64,000 nucleotides of DNA from assembly GCF_052161655.1 (NCBI RefSeq), contig NZ_CP197418.1, positions 5,766,001 to 5,830,000 of the forward strand, written 5' to 3'. Position numbers and translations under genes: made by a program. The notes beneath the pieces are model-generated. The model was given only the letters and a program-made list of their open reading frames with translations, was not told the DNA's origin and made no database searches. Positions within the stretch are counted from its first letter, which is position 1. Each line of letters begins with the position of its first letter. Below, one piece after another: positions 1 to 8,927 of this stretch. This stretch comes from Novipirellula sp052161655. GTDB taxonomy: Bacteria; Planctomycetota; Planctomycetia; Pirellulales; Pirellulaceae.

Positions 1-1133
1 TTGGTGGTTCCAGCAGTGAAGTCCTGCGTCGTTTGGACGCCAGCAAGCATGAAGGTCATCGTCCGTCGGCGGAAGAGTTGCAAGCTATGACGCGGCAGGC
101 CGAGGTAGCGGGAGCCGAGCAGATGATGGCGGCGCTGAGCGAAGAATCGGCAGCCAACGTTTTCAATCGGGTCCAGCACAGCGTCCAAGATGAAGCCGAT
201 GTGCACCGTGTCGTGTTAGCATGGCGAGCTTGGGCGTGCATCGGAATTGTCGGTGAACGACATGCCAACACGCTGCTGCGGCAATCGGTGCGTTATTGTC
301 TGCAAGATTCACAGCGACGAATTCGCGATGGTAAGCCCGATCCCCAGTTATGGACGCTGCTACCACGCTTGCTCGATCAATACAAATTGCTCAGCCAACC
401 GGTCGGAAATCGTAGAGGGGATGACCAATGGATTGATGAATTGGCCTGGACGATTTTTCACAGTAACCGTGTGCAAGCTGCTGACGCGGCCGCGCAAGCC
501 CTGGCCGCCGGCTATGCACCCCACCAAGTCGGCGAAGCCATGTCGGTGGCTGCCAACCTGCTGTTGTTACACGATCCGGGCCGTGACAAGGATGGCGACG
601 GAGATAAAGTCAAAGGTTCGGTGCACGGAGCCTCGGTGGGAGTCCACGCATCGGATGCAGCCAACGCTTGGCGTAACATCGCTCGGGTCAGCAACCCACG
701 CAATACGATCGCCAGCCTGTTAGTCGGTGCCTACCACACGGCCGGCCAAAGCCCGCGAGTTGATCGCGAGCCGTGGCCGCTGAAGATGGACGCGGTCGAA
801 GCAGTGGACGACAAGCAACAGCTCTTGCAGCAAGCCGAACAGGCCGTCCGCAATCGTGATCAAGCATTAGCAGGTGCAGCCGTTCAGCGGTTCGCCGACT
901 TGGGTGGATCTCCACGAGCGATTTCGGATGTGTTGATTAGATTTGCGACCAGCGAAGACGGCGCGTTGCATGCTGAAAAGTACTACCGCACCGCCACCGA
1001 GGAATTCGCCAATACACGGCCGTCACTGCGCTGGCGACAATTGGTAGGTTTGGCACGAGTATCGGCCAGCGAATACGGAACGGCCGCCCCCGGCTATCGC
1101 GAAGCATGCGAACTGCTAAACGTGAAAGCCTAA
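1..1133 (+). CDS. Unrecognised helical protein, C-terminal part (5' end outside window)
   Basis: The frame is open to the first base of the window, so the gene probably begins upstream; a TTG at 33 is only an in-frame possibility. At least 366 residues are visible. The sequence is mostly predicted helix, rich in Ala, Gln and Arg, with no signal peptide or membrane segment in the visible part, and an Asp/Gly/Lys-rich linker near residues 180-205. The regular helical character suggests a HEAT- or TPR-like scaffold, but I recognise no catalytic motif and assign no function. It converges on the lipoprotein gene at 1238. Coding is supported by length and by planctomycete-like codon use. Confidence 0.7.
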   Translation, partial: GGSSSEVLRRLDASKHEGHRPSAEELQAMTRQAEVAGAEQMMAALSEESAANVFNRVQHSVQDEADVHRVVLAWRAWACIGIVGERHANTLLRQSVRYCLQDSQRRIRDGKPDPQLWTLLPRLLDQYKLLSQPVGNRRGDDQWIDELAWTIFHSNRVQAADAAAQALAAGYAPHQVGEAMSVAANLLLLHDPGRDKDGDGDKVKGSVHGASVGVHASDAANAWRNIARVSNPRNTIASLLVGAYHTAGQSPRVDREPWPLKMDAVEAVDDKQQLLQQAEQAVRNRDQALAGAAVQRFADLGGSPRAISDVLIRFATSEDGALHAEKYYRTATEEFANTRPSLRWRQLVGLARVSASEYGTAAPGYREACELLNVKA

Positions 1134-1155
1134 TCCCGATTTTCCGAAACCACGC

Positions 1156-1184
1156 TCGCCAGAACGTGGTCCACCATCTGGCGA
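1156..1184. terminator. Possible hairpin between convergent genes
   Basis: CGCCAG at 1157-1162 can pair with CTGGCG at 1178-1183 in the short space between two convergent genes. No T-tract follows, so a terminator role is only suggested by position. Confidence 0.2.
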
Positions 1185-1237
1185 CGGTCGCTACATCGAA
1201 GTTGAAAATACTGCTAGGCAGCTTTCAGCCACGTGCT

Positions 1238-3451
1238 CTATTTGTCGCTATCCACGTACTGAATAAACGCTTCGACGTTGCAAGGATCCTTCGTCTTCAG
1301 CGGCACAAAGCCAATCTGCTGTTGGATGTGCTGCAACACCTCTTTTGCAACATCGTGCTGCTGATAGGATGCAGCGATCCAGCCGAGACCAAATAGAAAG
1401 TCGGCGTTGGCTTGATTGCTCTCGACCAGCGCGCGGGTGCCGCTAAACAGTCGTTCGGTATCGAAGGGGTACTGGGGAAAAATTCTAACGGTGGTGGGAT
1501 TTGCTACCGAAGCGATCAACTTGGCGTACGTTGCGTCACCCCGATCTCCGTGTAAATCTGCGATGGCCCCTGCATACAAGGGGCAGTCCTCTTTGGTCTG
1601 AATCATATTTGGTTTCACAAAGAACGCGACGTCGTAAAGGGTCGGAAAAAACGAGGCATCCGACTCGAGCGACGTACGAACATGCTGTTCCATCAAATCC
1701 AAATTGACAGCTTTTGCTTCCGCCAGCGTTTGAAAGTGGTTGGCAAGCGTATGCGGTGTTGGGCCAGTGTTTAATGGAGCGAGATCTTTTTGCACCGGCA
1801 CCAGAAACTTACCATCGAATTGGTAGTTTCTAATTAACGCCATATCGATATGCCGTCTGCTGCTCAGTAACAGAGCGGCTTCACTCCCTTGGCGATACCA
1901 ATTGTCAAGCATCGCTAGCCTCTCTGCTTGGTCTTGGTGGTATAGTTGTAACTCAGCCCAAGCGTGACCGGCGTCATCGATAAAGTGGGCATACAATTCG
2001 TTAGGGTTCAGGCCAAAGTGCGAGTTTCCCTGCCGCGACAGGAAGCTCGAGAATGCTTCGATTTGTTCGGTTGTTCCTTCACGAACGAGGTGACGTCCAA
2101 TTTCTCGGAGCAACTCGGTGCCACGAAAGTGGCGTTCATCGCGGCGGTAAATGCGGACGGAGCCTGAATCGTAGACAGCGACACGGAGCCCCTCGTTACT
2201 GAGCTGGATCCGACCGGGAGATTCACATTCTCGAAGCACCGCTGCAGAACTCATGCCTTGCGACCGAGGCAGCACTTCGGAAAGCACATACTGGGGCTGC
2301 CCATTCTTTGTTGGTCTCTCGCTGAGCACCACGATTGCTGGCCAGCTGGCTGTTTTATCAATCTGAATGGCGGCATCGATTGAACGCCATAGAAACCCAG
2401 AATTGTTAAACCGTCCGGTAGTTTCTAGCCTCATACCTTTGCCACCCAACGCCGCTCGACACGCAGCGGCCGTTAGCGCCTGCGAAAAATAGAGGTCGCT
2501 GAACAGGTAATTCTTGTCGTAGTCATTGCACAACAGATAGTCTTGGCGGGATGTCTTCAAAATCGCAAGTTCTTGTTGAAACTGAATCCCACTCAATGGA
2601 ATCGTGCTCAGGGCTGAACCGTCAAGAACAAGAACTTCAGTGCCTGCAGAGTTGATCGCGACGCTCTGTGATTGGCCGCTCAGTCGCTTTGGAAACGATT
2701 GCAGTTGAGAAAGATCGTCGTAGCAAACAAACACATCCCCGCTTTCCGTCAGCACACAAATGACATTCCCCTCTGCTGCGCGAAGCCATTGTCGGATTTC
2801 TCCTTTCGGTCTCGCAATTGCGTTGACGACATCACCATCGGGTAAGGACAACCGATACAATTTCTCGTCATCCGCGACAATGACATGCTTTTCATTCCGA
2901 TCGAAGGTCACTGCAGTGATATTCGCTGATGGCAATGCCCTCGGTTCACCAAGCATTTTGCCGGTGCGGACGTTCCAAATTCTGAGCTGGTCGGAAACCG
3001 TGACCAGACCGGAGCCTGTGCGAGATAACGCAAACGCAAACTTCCCCGACAAGTTCTCTTCCTGCACATGCATCGCCATCGTTAGCGACTGCTCTCCTTC
3101 GGCGAAGCAATTTCGCAAGTGTCGATGAAGTTCCGTCGGAAAAACGCTCAAGTCTAGCTTTGCATTGACGTCTCCCTTGGGCCACCCGAGTTGTCGCGGA
3201 TCCAACTGCTGGATAAATGCGAACGGCATCGGTCGCGCAACCCTGAGTACGCCGTCTTTCACTGGCCAAGTGAAATCGACCTCGGATTGCGACAAATCTT
3301 GATTCTTGGCCCAATGCGAATCAAATGTCAGCCTCGGCGCAGTGTCACAACCGACCAAAACGCAGATCACGATAGCGAGTAATGGAAAGATCGTTTTCGG
3401 TGGCAAAGAAGAGTTCATCAATCTCGTACTCGGGTTTGTTACTTTTCTCAT
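1238..3451 (-). CDS. Secreted lipoprotein with WD40/propeller-like region, function unknown
   Basis: A 737-residue protein with a lipoprotein signal: a hydrophobic stretch ending LVGC at about residue 35, so it is probably anchored in a membrane by a lipidated Cys. Residues about 110-420 carry repeats of the type 'V..SDQLRIWNVRTGK' and 'VTFDRNEKHVIVADD', which resemble blades of a WD40 or quinoprotein-like beta-propeller. The C-terminal third is unrecognised and mostly helical. Its ATG overlaps the TGA of the upstream LRR gene (ATGA at 3448-3451), so the two are almost certainly translated together. An internal Met about 12 residues downstream is an alternative start. No enzymatic motif is visible; a protein-protein or surface role is only inferred. 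Confidence 0.75.
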   Translation of the reverse strand: MRKVTNPSTRLMNSSLPPKTIFPLLAIVICVLVGCDTAPRLTFDSHWAKNQDLSQSEVDFTWPVKDGVLRVARPMPFAFIQQLDPRQLGWPKGDVNAKLDLSVFPTELHRHLRNCFAEGEQSLTMAMHVQEENLSGKFAFALSRTGSGLVTVSDQLRIWNVRTGKMLGEPRALPSANITAVTFDRNEKHVIVADDEKLYRLSLPDGDVVNAIARPKGEIRQWLRAAEGNVICVLTESGDVFVCYDDLSQLQSFPKRLSGQSQSVAINSAGTEVLVLDGSALSTIPLSGIQFQQELAILKTSRQDYLLCNDYDKNYLFSDLYFSQALTAAACRAALGGKGMRLETTGRFNNSGFLWRSIDAAIQIDKTASWPAIVVLSERPTKNGQPQYVLSEVLPRSQGMSSAAVLRECESPGRIQLSNEGLRVAVYDSGSVRIYRRDERHFRGTELLREIGRHLVREGTTEQIEAFSSFLSRQGNSHFGLNPNELYAHFIDDAGHAWAELQLYHQDQAERLAMLDNWYRQGSEAALLLSSRRHIDMALIRNYQFDGKFLVPVQKDLAPLNTGPTPHTLANHFQTLAEAKAVNLDLMEQHVRTSLESDASFFPTLYDVAFFVKPNMIQTKEDCPLYAGAIADLHGDRGDATYAKLIASVANPTTVRIFPQYPFDTERLFSGTRALVESNQANADFLFGLGWIAASYQQHDVAKEVLQHIQQQIGFVPLKTKDPCNVEAFIQYVDSDK

Positions 3452-6225
3452 TGGTTCTGCACTGAGTCGGCAAGAAACCTGACGCGTAAGGCCTCTTCGT
3501 CCACCAATGGAATCTCATTGATCATTTCCCCTTGCTGTTCGACTCCCACTTTCAAGGTTCTGTCAGCGTTGTAGAGCTGCAAGTAAGCTTGTGTTGGCAT
3601 GTCGGCAGTTTCCACGCCAAACCGTAGGAACGGAAGGCTTTCCGCGAGCATCAATGCAGCTTGTCCATCCAGCTTCCCTGCAGAAACACGCAGTCGTCGC
3701 AAATCCGTGGTCGCCAGCAGATCGAGCATATTGGCGTCGATATCGACTCCAACAAAATCTAACTCAACCAGGTTCGGTGCCTTTTTCAGCAGAGCGGACA
3801 ATTCTGCTGGCGTTAACGTGACATGCGGGATGCTCAGTACAGCGAGACTATCGCTTTCGATTCCGGCCAAAAGTTCATTTGCCGTCAAACCCAGGCAATT
3901 GAAAATCAGCGTTTCCAGTTTTGGTGACTGAAGGATGTGCCGAATACCTTTTGCTGTGACGTTTGTATCACGGAGATTAACACGTAGCAGTTGATCGGTT
4001 TTCAGCTTTGTGATGACTTCATCGGTCACCTTCGTTCCGGGAACACTCAAGTGCGCCAACGACTCGAGTTTCACCAGTGACGCTAAACTCGAATCGGTAA
4101 GCGTGGTATAAGGAAGCGAAACATGCGTCAGCGTTGTGCATTGATCCATCCAACTCGCATCTTCATCCGTGATCGACGGACCTCCAACGCCAATCTTCTG
4201 CAAACCAGGCAAGCCACTCAGTTCGGCCTTTTCAACAGTTCGCATCGCGATCAATTCCGTCAATTTTGGCAGGTTCTTGACTCGCAGGGTGCTCAGCGGG
4301 TGCATCAACTTTACCGTACCTTCGAGCTGATCGAGATTGCTGAGATCAACGTCACTGCAAACCCACGTATCTTCAGGGATGGGCTCGTAATAACTCTCGA
4401 TATGGGGGTCGTTGTTTCGCAATTCACGCAAGTGGCGGTGATCGTGCAGGCTCAAACGAGAGTCAGCCAAACGGCCGGTTCCGAGTCGTTCTAAACGAGG
4501 CAGTTTTTGCAACATAAGGTTCATGACGCCGTCATCAAGCTGACCGTAGCCTAGTTTTAATTCTTTTAATTCCCCGAGTTCAGAAATGTATTCGACCGTC
4601 GCAGCGGACATCGAAGAGAAGGTGAGATCAAGGCTTTGGATCAACGAATTCTCTTTCAAAGCAGAAAGATCAACGTCGTGTAACGGCAGTTTCTGGAGAT
4701 CGAGCTTGGAGGGGCCCTCGCTCTTGCCAAGCCCCTTGATCCACCTCTGTACAATGCTGGAGGATTTTATTTCGACATCGTTGATAGCCCCTGAAAAGAA
4801 GCAGCGTTTCCGGTCAGGTTGAAAATCCAGCTGAGGTGTTCCCCTATAGAATACGGACTCGAGCGTGGGGCCATAAACTCGAGCTTCGACAAGCTTAGGT
4901 GCGTCTTCGATATGCAGCTTTGTGACCCAGGCAGCTTCGGGTGCCTGCCGGAATCGAGTAACGCGAGATTGGAAGGCGTAATGGTCGTGACGCAGGCGAG
5001 TGAGTTCCGGCGTATTGACAATTGACAACTCAAAAGCTTGCATCGAATCGAGAGTCAACAGTTGCAGACTCGGTAGATTCTCGAGTTCCAACTTCACAGG
5101 AACATCATTCATCATGTGGGAACTCGACCGAATGGTCAGATTCTGTAGTCTGGGCCAACCAGCAAGCACAAGCGAATCGCTGTTGCCCTGTTGAGGTCGT
5201 GGCAGTTCGAGTGAAACAAGCTTTGCCGACCATGGGTAAGTTCGCTCGAAGTCCTGCATGCGGACGAGCGTATCGACAAGGCTAAGCTGACGTAAATGCG
5301 GTAAATCCCCGAGCAGCTTTAGTCCTTCAGCATCGACATTCGTCCGAATCAGACTGAGGTCTCGGAGCTGGGGCATGGATGCGATCGTGTGCAGTACGCT
5401 ATCGTCGATCGTCCGACCTCCGATGCGAATAGTCATCAATTGCGACATCGTTCGCATTTGATCGAGCTTGTTCAGCGAGTAGGAGTCACCGCCCAAACGC
5501 AAGACCTCTAAATCTGCAGATTCGAATACTTCATCGACGATCGAATCATCGGGGTTATCCAGATGCACCTCGCTGATTCGCGCCGAAGCATTCGTAACAC
5601 TCGCGGGCAAGAACTTAGTAAAAACCTCCGCCACTCTGCCTTCGACGACGACAAATCCTTGCGTCCCCAATTTCGAAGCCAACTGGACGTGTCTTTTGCT
5701 CTGACTGACAGACGTCTGCCAAAGGCCCAAGGGAATCGCTGTCAGAAATGTCAAGAACAACAAATCTCGAATGGAGAGCTGTGCCGTTTCGCTCGGCAGC
5801 CTCGCCCAATACCCGGCCGCTACGACCAAAAGGGTAAGCACACCACAAGCAAAAATGTTGGTAAAAAGTGACCAGCCGCTAAAACTGGTTGACACGCTGT
5901 CGTCTGAATGCACCCACCGTCGAAAGTAAGTAAGCGGATATCCCGCGGACTGATCGACGCCAGCAGGCGCACTTTCGACTTCAAATATGGCCTTCTTCCC
6001 AAACGTTTGTCTTGCGACCGCTTGCGTCTTAAGTGGAATGTTTGCGAAAACGCTGATCGCAATGCAAACGCCAGCAATGCATGTCAACAGCGCCGTGTCT
6101 CCGCGAGATAGACGCTTTGGTCGTTTTGCCAAAGCAGCCGAGTCGTTTGTCTCTGATTGCGGTAAGTCGCTCGATCCTTGATTCGCGTTGGCCGAATCAT
6201 CACGTTCGGGCATATCGTCTGTCAT
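3448..6225 (-). CDS. Membrane-anchored leucine-rich-repeat protein
   Basis: A 925-residue protein with a charged N-terminus, hydrophobic segments near residues 45-64, 117-138 and 153-169, and then a long C-terminal region of leucine-rich repeats. Repeats such as 'LRDLSLIRTNVDAEGLKLLGDLPHLRQLSL' (split here: LRDLSL..TNVDAEGLKLL) follow the cysteine-containing/GALA-like pattern common in planctomycete LRR proteins, with 'L..L.L..T.(I/V)TD..L..L' units clearest at residues 680-780. The membrane segments followed by repeats suggest a receptor-like or scaffold protein with the repeats on one side of the membrane. It is the first gene of a two-gene operon with the lipoprotein at 1238-3451 (4-bp overlap). 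The ligand is unknown. Confidence 0.8.
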   Translation of the reverse strand: MTDDMPERDDSANANQGSSDLPQSETNDSAALAKRPKRLSRGDTALLTCIAGVCIAISVFANIPLKTQAVARQTFGKKAIFEVESAPAGVDQSAGYPLTYFRRWVHSDDSVSTSFSGWSLFTNIFACGVLTLLVVAAGYWARLPSETAQLSIRDLLFLTFLTAIPLGLWQTSVSQSKRHVQLASKLGTQGFVVVEGRVAEVFTKFLPASVTNASARISEVHLDNPDDSIVDEVFESADLEVLRLGGDSYSLNKLDQMRTMSQLMTIRIGGRTIDDSVLHTIASMPQLRDLSLIRTNVDAEGLKLLGDLPHLRQLSLVDTLVRMQDFERTYPWSAKLVSLELPRPQQGNSDSLVLAGWPRLQNLTIRSSSHMMNDVPVKLELENLPSLQLLTLDSMQAFELSIVNTPELTRLRHDHYAFQSRVTRFRQAPEAAWVTKLHIEDAPKLVEARVYGPTLESVFYRGTPQLDFQPDRKRCFFSGAINDVEIKSSSIVQRWIKGLGKSEGPSKLDLQKLPLHDVDLSALKENSLIQSLDLTFSSMSAATVEYISELGELKELKLGYGQLDDGVMNLMLQKLPRLERLGTGRLADSRLSLHDHRHLRELRNNDPHIESYYEPIPEDTWVCSDVDLSNLDQLEGTVKLMHPLSTLRVKNLPKLTELIAMRTVEKAELSGLPGLQKIGVGGPSITDEDASWMDQCTTLTHVSLPYTTLTDSSLASLVKLESLAHLSVPGTKVTDEVITKLKTDQLLRVNLRDTNVTAKGIRHILQSPKLETLIFNCLGLTANELLAGIESDSLAVLSIPHVTLTPAELSALLKKAPNLVELDFVGVDIDANMLDLLATTDLRRLRVSAGKLDGQAALMLAESLPFLRFGVETADMPTQAYLQLYNADRTLKVGVEQQGEMINEIPLVDEEALRVRFLADSVQNQ

Positions 6226-6476
6226 AAACGTGGGAACCAGTAGCGAAGAGAACAGTGCGAGCCAACTTGAGGCGATTGGCTAACCTCGAATCGATCTGTA
6301 GGAGTAAATCGACAATGGCCAATTCGCTCCAGAACCATCAATTAACACAATGGCCGTGGTCGATATATTCCAGCTGAACAATTGCCCTCTAGTGTAGAGC
6401 TAGCGCAATGCGATCGCAATCACTCCTCGACAAATCGACATCGCATTGAGGCGACGGATCTTCAGTGAAGTGGAGG

Positions 6477-6501
6477 CGGCCGGTAGGAACCGGCCTACTT
6501 T
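6477..6501. repeat. REP-A half element
   Basis: A single arm (GGCCGGTAGGAACCGGCC then TACTTT) of the REP-like family present in fuller form at 7279, 14270, 16824 and 20801. It abuts the stop codon of the SGNH hydrolase gene. Confidence 0.6.
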
Positions 6502-7238
6502 GCATTGTTGGCAATCGCTTTCACGATCACATCCGCTATCGCCTGCATCCCCCTGTCACCCGGATGAGCAGCGACACCTTGATGCGTAAAATCACGCTCC
6601 GAACGAGCGTAATTTGCTTCGTCGTTGCCGAGTGTGTCTGCAGAGGCAAAGCGACCACCTACCTGCTTGCAAGTCTCTTCCAGGATTTGGTCTTTGATAC
6701 GGTTTCCCCAGAAACAACCTCGAACCACAATGTCCGGATTGCTGCTCTGCTTAAAACTCGTTAGCAGCTTTGCCATGCTCAATCGAAAAGCTGCCTGCAG
6801 CTGCTCTGTGCTCAATTCAGGTACGTTCTCTCCAATCGCGACGATGACAAGGTCCGGCTTAAACGCAAGTTCTTGTCGGAGCGCGGAGTCAACGTCATAG
6901 CTTTCAAACTGACGTTCGAAAGCCGCGATATTTACAACCATCGACTCCGGAGTTTTTCCTGTTTGCTGTGCGATTGCCTTTAGCACCAAATGCACATAGT
7001 CCTTCTCTTTTGCACTGGCAGCCATTCCCCAGTTCCCCTCCCAACCAATATCAGGCTTCGGTCCGTGTAGGGTGATGCTATTGCCAAGAAAGAGGACTTT
7101 GTTTGCCTTTGTGCCGTTGAAGACGATGTCCGGCTCTTCAGCAAACGAAGAAGTCGACAATGCAACGTGCAACGTCACGAGGAGCATCGCTATCACATAA
7201 ACGCTTTGGTGGACTCGTAGCAGAGAGGCTCTCATCAT
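6495..7238 (-). CDS. Secreted SGNH/GDSL-family hydrolase
   Basis: A 247-residue protein with an N-terminal signal peptide (hydrophobic residues about 12-33, cleavage near SSFAEE). Block I is GNSIT at about residue 52, which supplies the nucleophilic Ser; GEN at about residue 135 fits the block III Gly-x-Asn; and AAHPGDRG near the C-terminus supplies the His of block V. Families with this layout de-esterify carbohydrates or lipids; the substrate cannot be read from the sequence. The length is usual for a single-domain SGNH esterase. It follows the DUF1501 gene in the same direction, but REP-A lies between them, so co-transcription is uncertain. Confidence 0.8.
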   Translation of the reverse strand: MMRASLLRVHQSVYVIAMLLVTLHVALSTSSFAEEPDIVFNGTKANKVLFLGNSITLHGPKPDIGWEGNWGMAASAKEKDYVHLVLKAIAQQTGKTPESMVVNIAAFERQFESYDVDSALRQELAFKPDLVIVAIGENVPELSTEQLQAAFRLSMAKLLTSFKQSSNPDIVVRGCFWGNRIKDQILEETCKQVGGRFASADTLGNDEANYARSERDFTHQGVAAHPGDRGMQAIADVIVKAIANNAK

Positions 7239-7278
7239 GACTTGGTCTTTGATCGAATATGAATGTTAATAATGCAGC

Positions 7279-7370
7279 GAAGTAGGGCCGGTTCCTACCG
7301 GCCACGTGCGTAAGATGACCGGTTCCGTGGGCTTCGCATGGGCACGGCCGGTAGGAACCAGCCCTACTTC
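7279..7370. repeat. REP-A palindromic element
   Basis: Left arm AGTAGGGCCGGTTCCTACC with right arm GGTAGGAACCAGCCCTACTT, separated by about 50 bases; each arm is itself a small palindrome (GGCCGGTTCCTACCGGCC type). It sits between the DUF1501 and SGNH genes. Confidence 0.75.
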
Positions 7371-7453
7371 ACTCGCTTACGCTTCGGATTGTAAAAAACT
7401 CGCAACTTGAAAACGCGTCAGCGAGGGCCCTCCGGACACTTTTTGCGACCTGC

Positions 7454-8923
7454 TTAGCTGATGATGTCGTGGATCACGTTTCCGAAATCCTGTTCAAGCC
7501 GCTTGTGACCGGGGACCTCCATGCGGTGCGAATTGAGACCGAGTTGATGAAGAATCGTGGCATGCACGTCGGTGACATAGTGGGGTTGCTCGACGGCGTG
7601 GAACCCAATCTCATCGGTCGCGCCGTGGACAACGCCCCCTTTAAGTCCTCCTCCAGCCATCCAGACGCTGAATCCGTAGGGATGGTGGTCGCGACCATCG
7701 CTGCCTTGAGATCCTGGCGTCCGTCCGAATTCAGTTGCAAACACCACCAACGTTTCGTCCAGCATTCCTCGTTGCTTTAGATCGGTCAGCAAACCCGCGA
7801 TCGGGCGGTCTACTTGACCGGCCAATTTGCTGTGCATGTTTTTCAAATTGGAATGCTGATCCCAAGCGCCTGCCGCACCATCGCCGTGCATGATCTGGAT
7901 AAATCGGACGCCTTGTTCCGTGAACCGGCGAGCGGCCAGTAGTTGCTGGCCGAAATCGCGGGTTTCTGGTTGGTCCAAACCGTACAGCTTATGTGTTTCT
8001 GCGGTTTCGCCGTCGAATCGGATCACATCCGGAACTGCCGTCTGCATTCGGAACGCCAACTCATAAGACTTCGTTCGTGCTTCCAGCGCAGCATCGTGCG
8101 GGAACCGAGTTTCGTTTAGCCGGTTAAGTTGGCTGACCAGATCAAACCCCAATCGCTGCTCACGGTCAGAAACCTCTTTTTCAGCTCTCGCATAATCCAG
8201 CGGATTTTTGGGATCGACCTTCAAACCGACGGAGTCGTAGGCCGGCCCAAGATAATGGCCGTCGCGGCGATCAAAAAAACGTGGCCCCATGCTGATGAAC
8301 TGGGGCAAGTTATCGTTCAAGGTCCCCAGGCCGTAATTGATCCAGGCCCCGATGGTGGGCACGCGCGGATCGAGCATGTGCCGTCCCGAGTGAAATTGCA
8401 CCTGAGCCCCGTGATTGTCGTCAGTCGTCCACATTGATCGAATGACCGAAATGTCATCGATCCGCGAACCGATATGTGGAAACCAGTCGCTGACCTCAAT
8501 CCCACTTTGGCCGTACTTTTTGTAGCCAATTTGCAGCGGATACAGTTTGTTGCGTTGTTGCCCATTGGCGTCGTTCACAACGACCACGCGAACACGTTTG
8601 AGTTTCTCGGAATGCTGAACCTCTGCGAACGGAGTATCAGGGATCGACATACCTGCGAACTGATTCAGTGCCGGTTTGGGATCGAAACTCTCCATGTGCG
8701 AGACGCCTCCGCGCATGAACAACCAGATCACGTTCTTCGCTTTGGCTGGGAAATGAGGTTGTCCATCGGAGGTAGCAAAACCGGCAGCCCCAAGTCGGTC
8801 TTGTTGCAGCATCGAAGCGAGCGCTATTCCACCGAGCCCCAAGGCGGATTGTGTGAAGAATTGACGCCGTGGCGAAGCCGTGCCACACGTTGATTGCGAC
8901 ATGTTAATACGCGAGGGATTCAT
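7454..8923 (-). CDS. DUF1501 family protein (twin-arginine exported, sulfatase-like fold)
   Basis: A 489-residue DUF1501 protein. The N-terminus carries a twin-arginine signal (SPRRQFF followed by a hydrophobic stretch), so it is expected to be exported folded. Family hallmarks visible are 'WLFMRGGVSHMESFDPKP' near residue 70 and 'VVFATEFGRTPGSQGSDGRDHHP' split around the metal-site-like GRDHHP near residue 400, resembling alkaline-phosphatase-superfamily metal ligands. It lies 4 bp downstream of the DUF1549/DUF1553 gene, the standard planctomycete pairing. The biochemical role of the pair is not established; involvement in breakdown of complex organic polymers is inferred from genomic context in the phylum. 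Confidence 0.93.
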   Translation of the reverse strand: MNPSRINMSQSTCGTASPRRQFFTQSALGLGGIALASMLQQDRLGAAGFATSDGQPHFPAKAKNVIWLFMRGGVSHMESFDPKPALNQFAGMSIPDTPFAEVQHSEKLKRVRVVVVNDANGQQRNKLYPLQIGYKKYGQSGIEVSDWFPHIGSRIDDISVIRSMWTTDDNHGAQVQFHSGRHMLDPRVPTIGAWINYGLGTLNDNLPQFISMGPRFFDRRDGHYLGPAYDSVGLKVDPKNPLDYARAEKEVSDREQRLGFDLVSQLNRLNETRFPHDAALEARTKSYELAFRMQTAVPDVIRFDGETAETHKLYGLDQPETRDFGQQLLAARRFTEQGVRFIQIMHGDGAAGAWDQHSNLKNMHSKLAGQVDRPIAGLLTDLKQRGMLDETLVVFATEFGRTPGSQGSDGRDHHPYGFSVWMAGGGLKGGVVHGATDEIGFHAVEQPHYVTDVHATILHQLGLNSHRMEVPGHKRLEQDFGNVIHDIIS

Positions 8924-8927
8924 CGAG

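Noticed and set aside
6226..6476. Promoter for the LRR gene
   Set aside because: No -35/-10 pair stood out enough to place.
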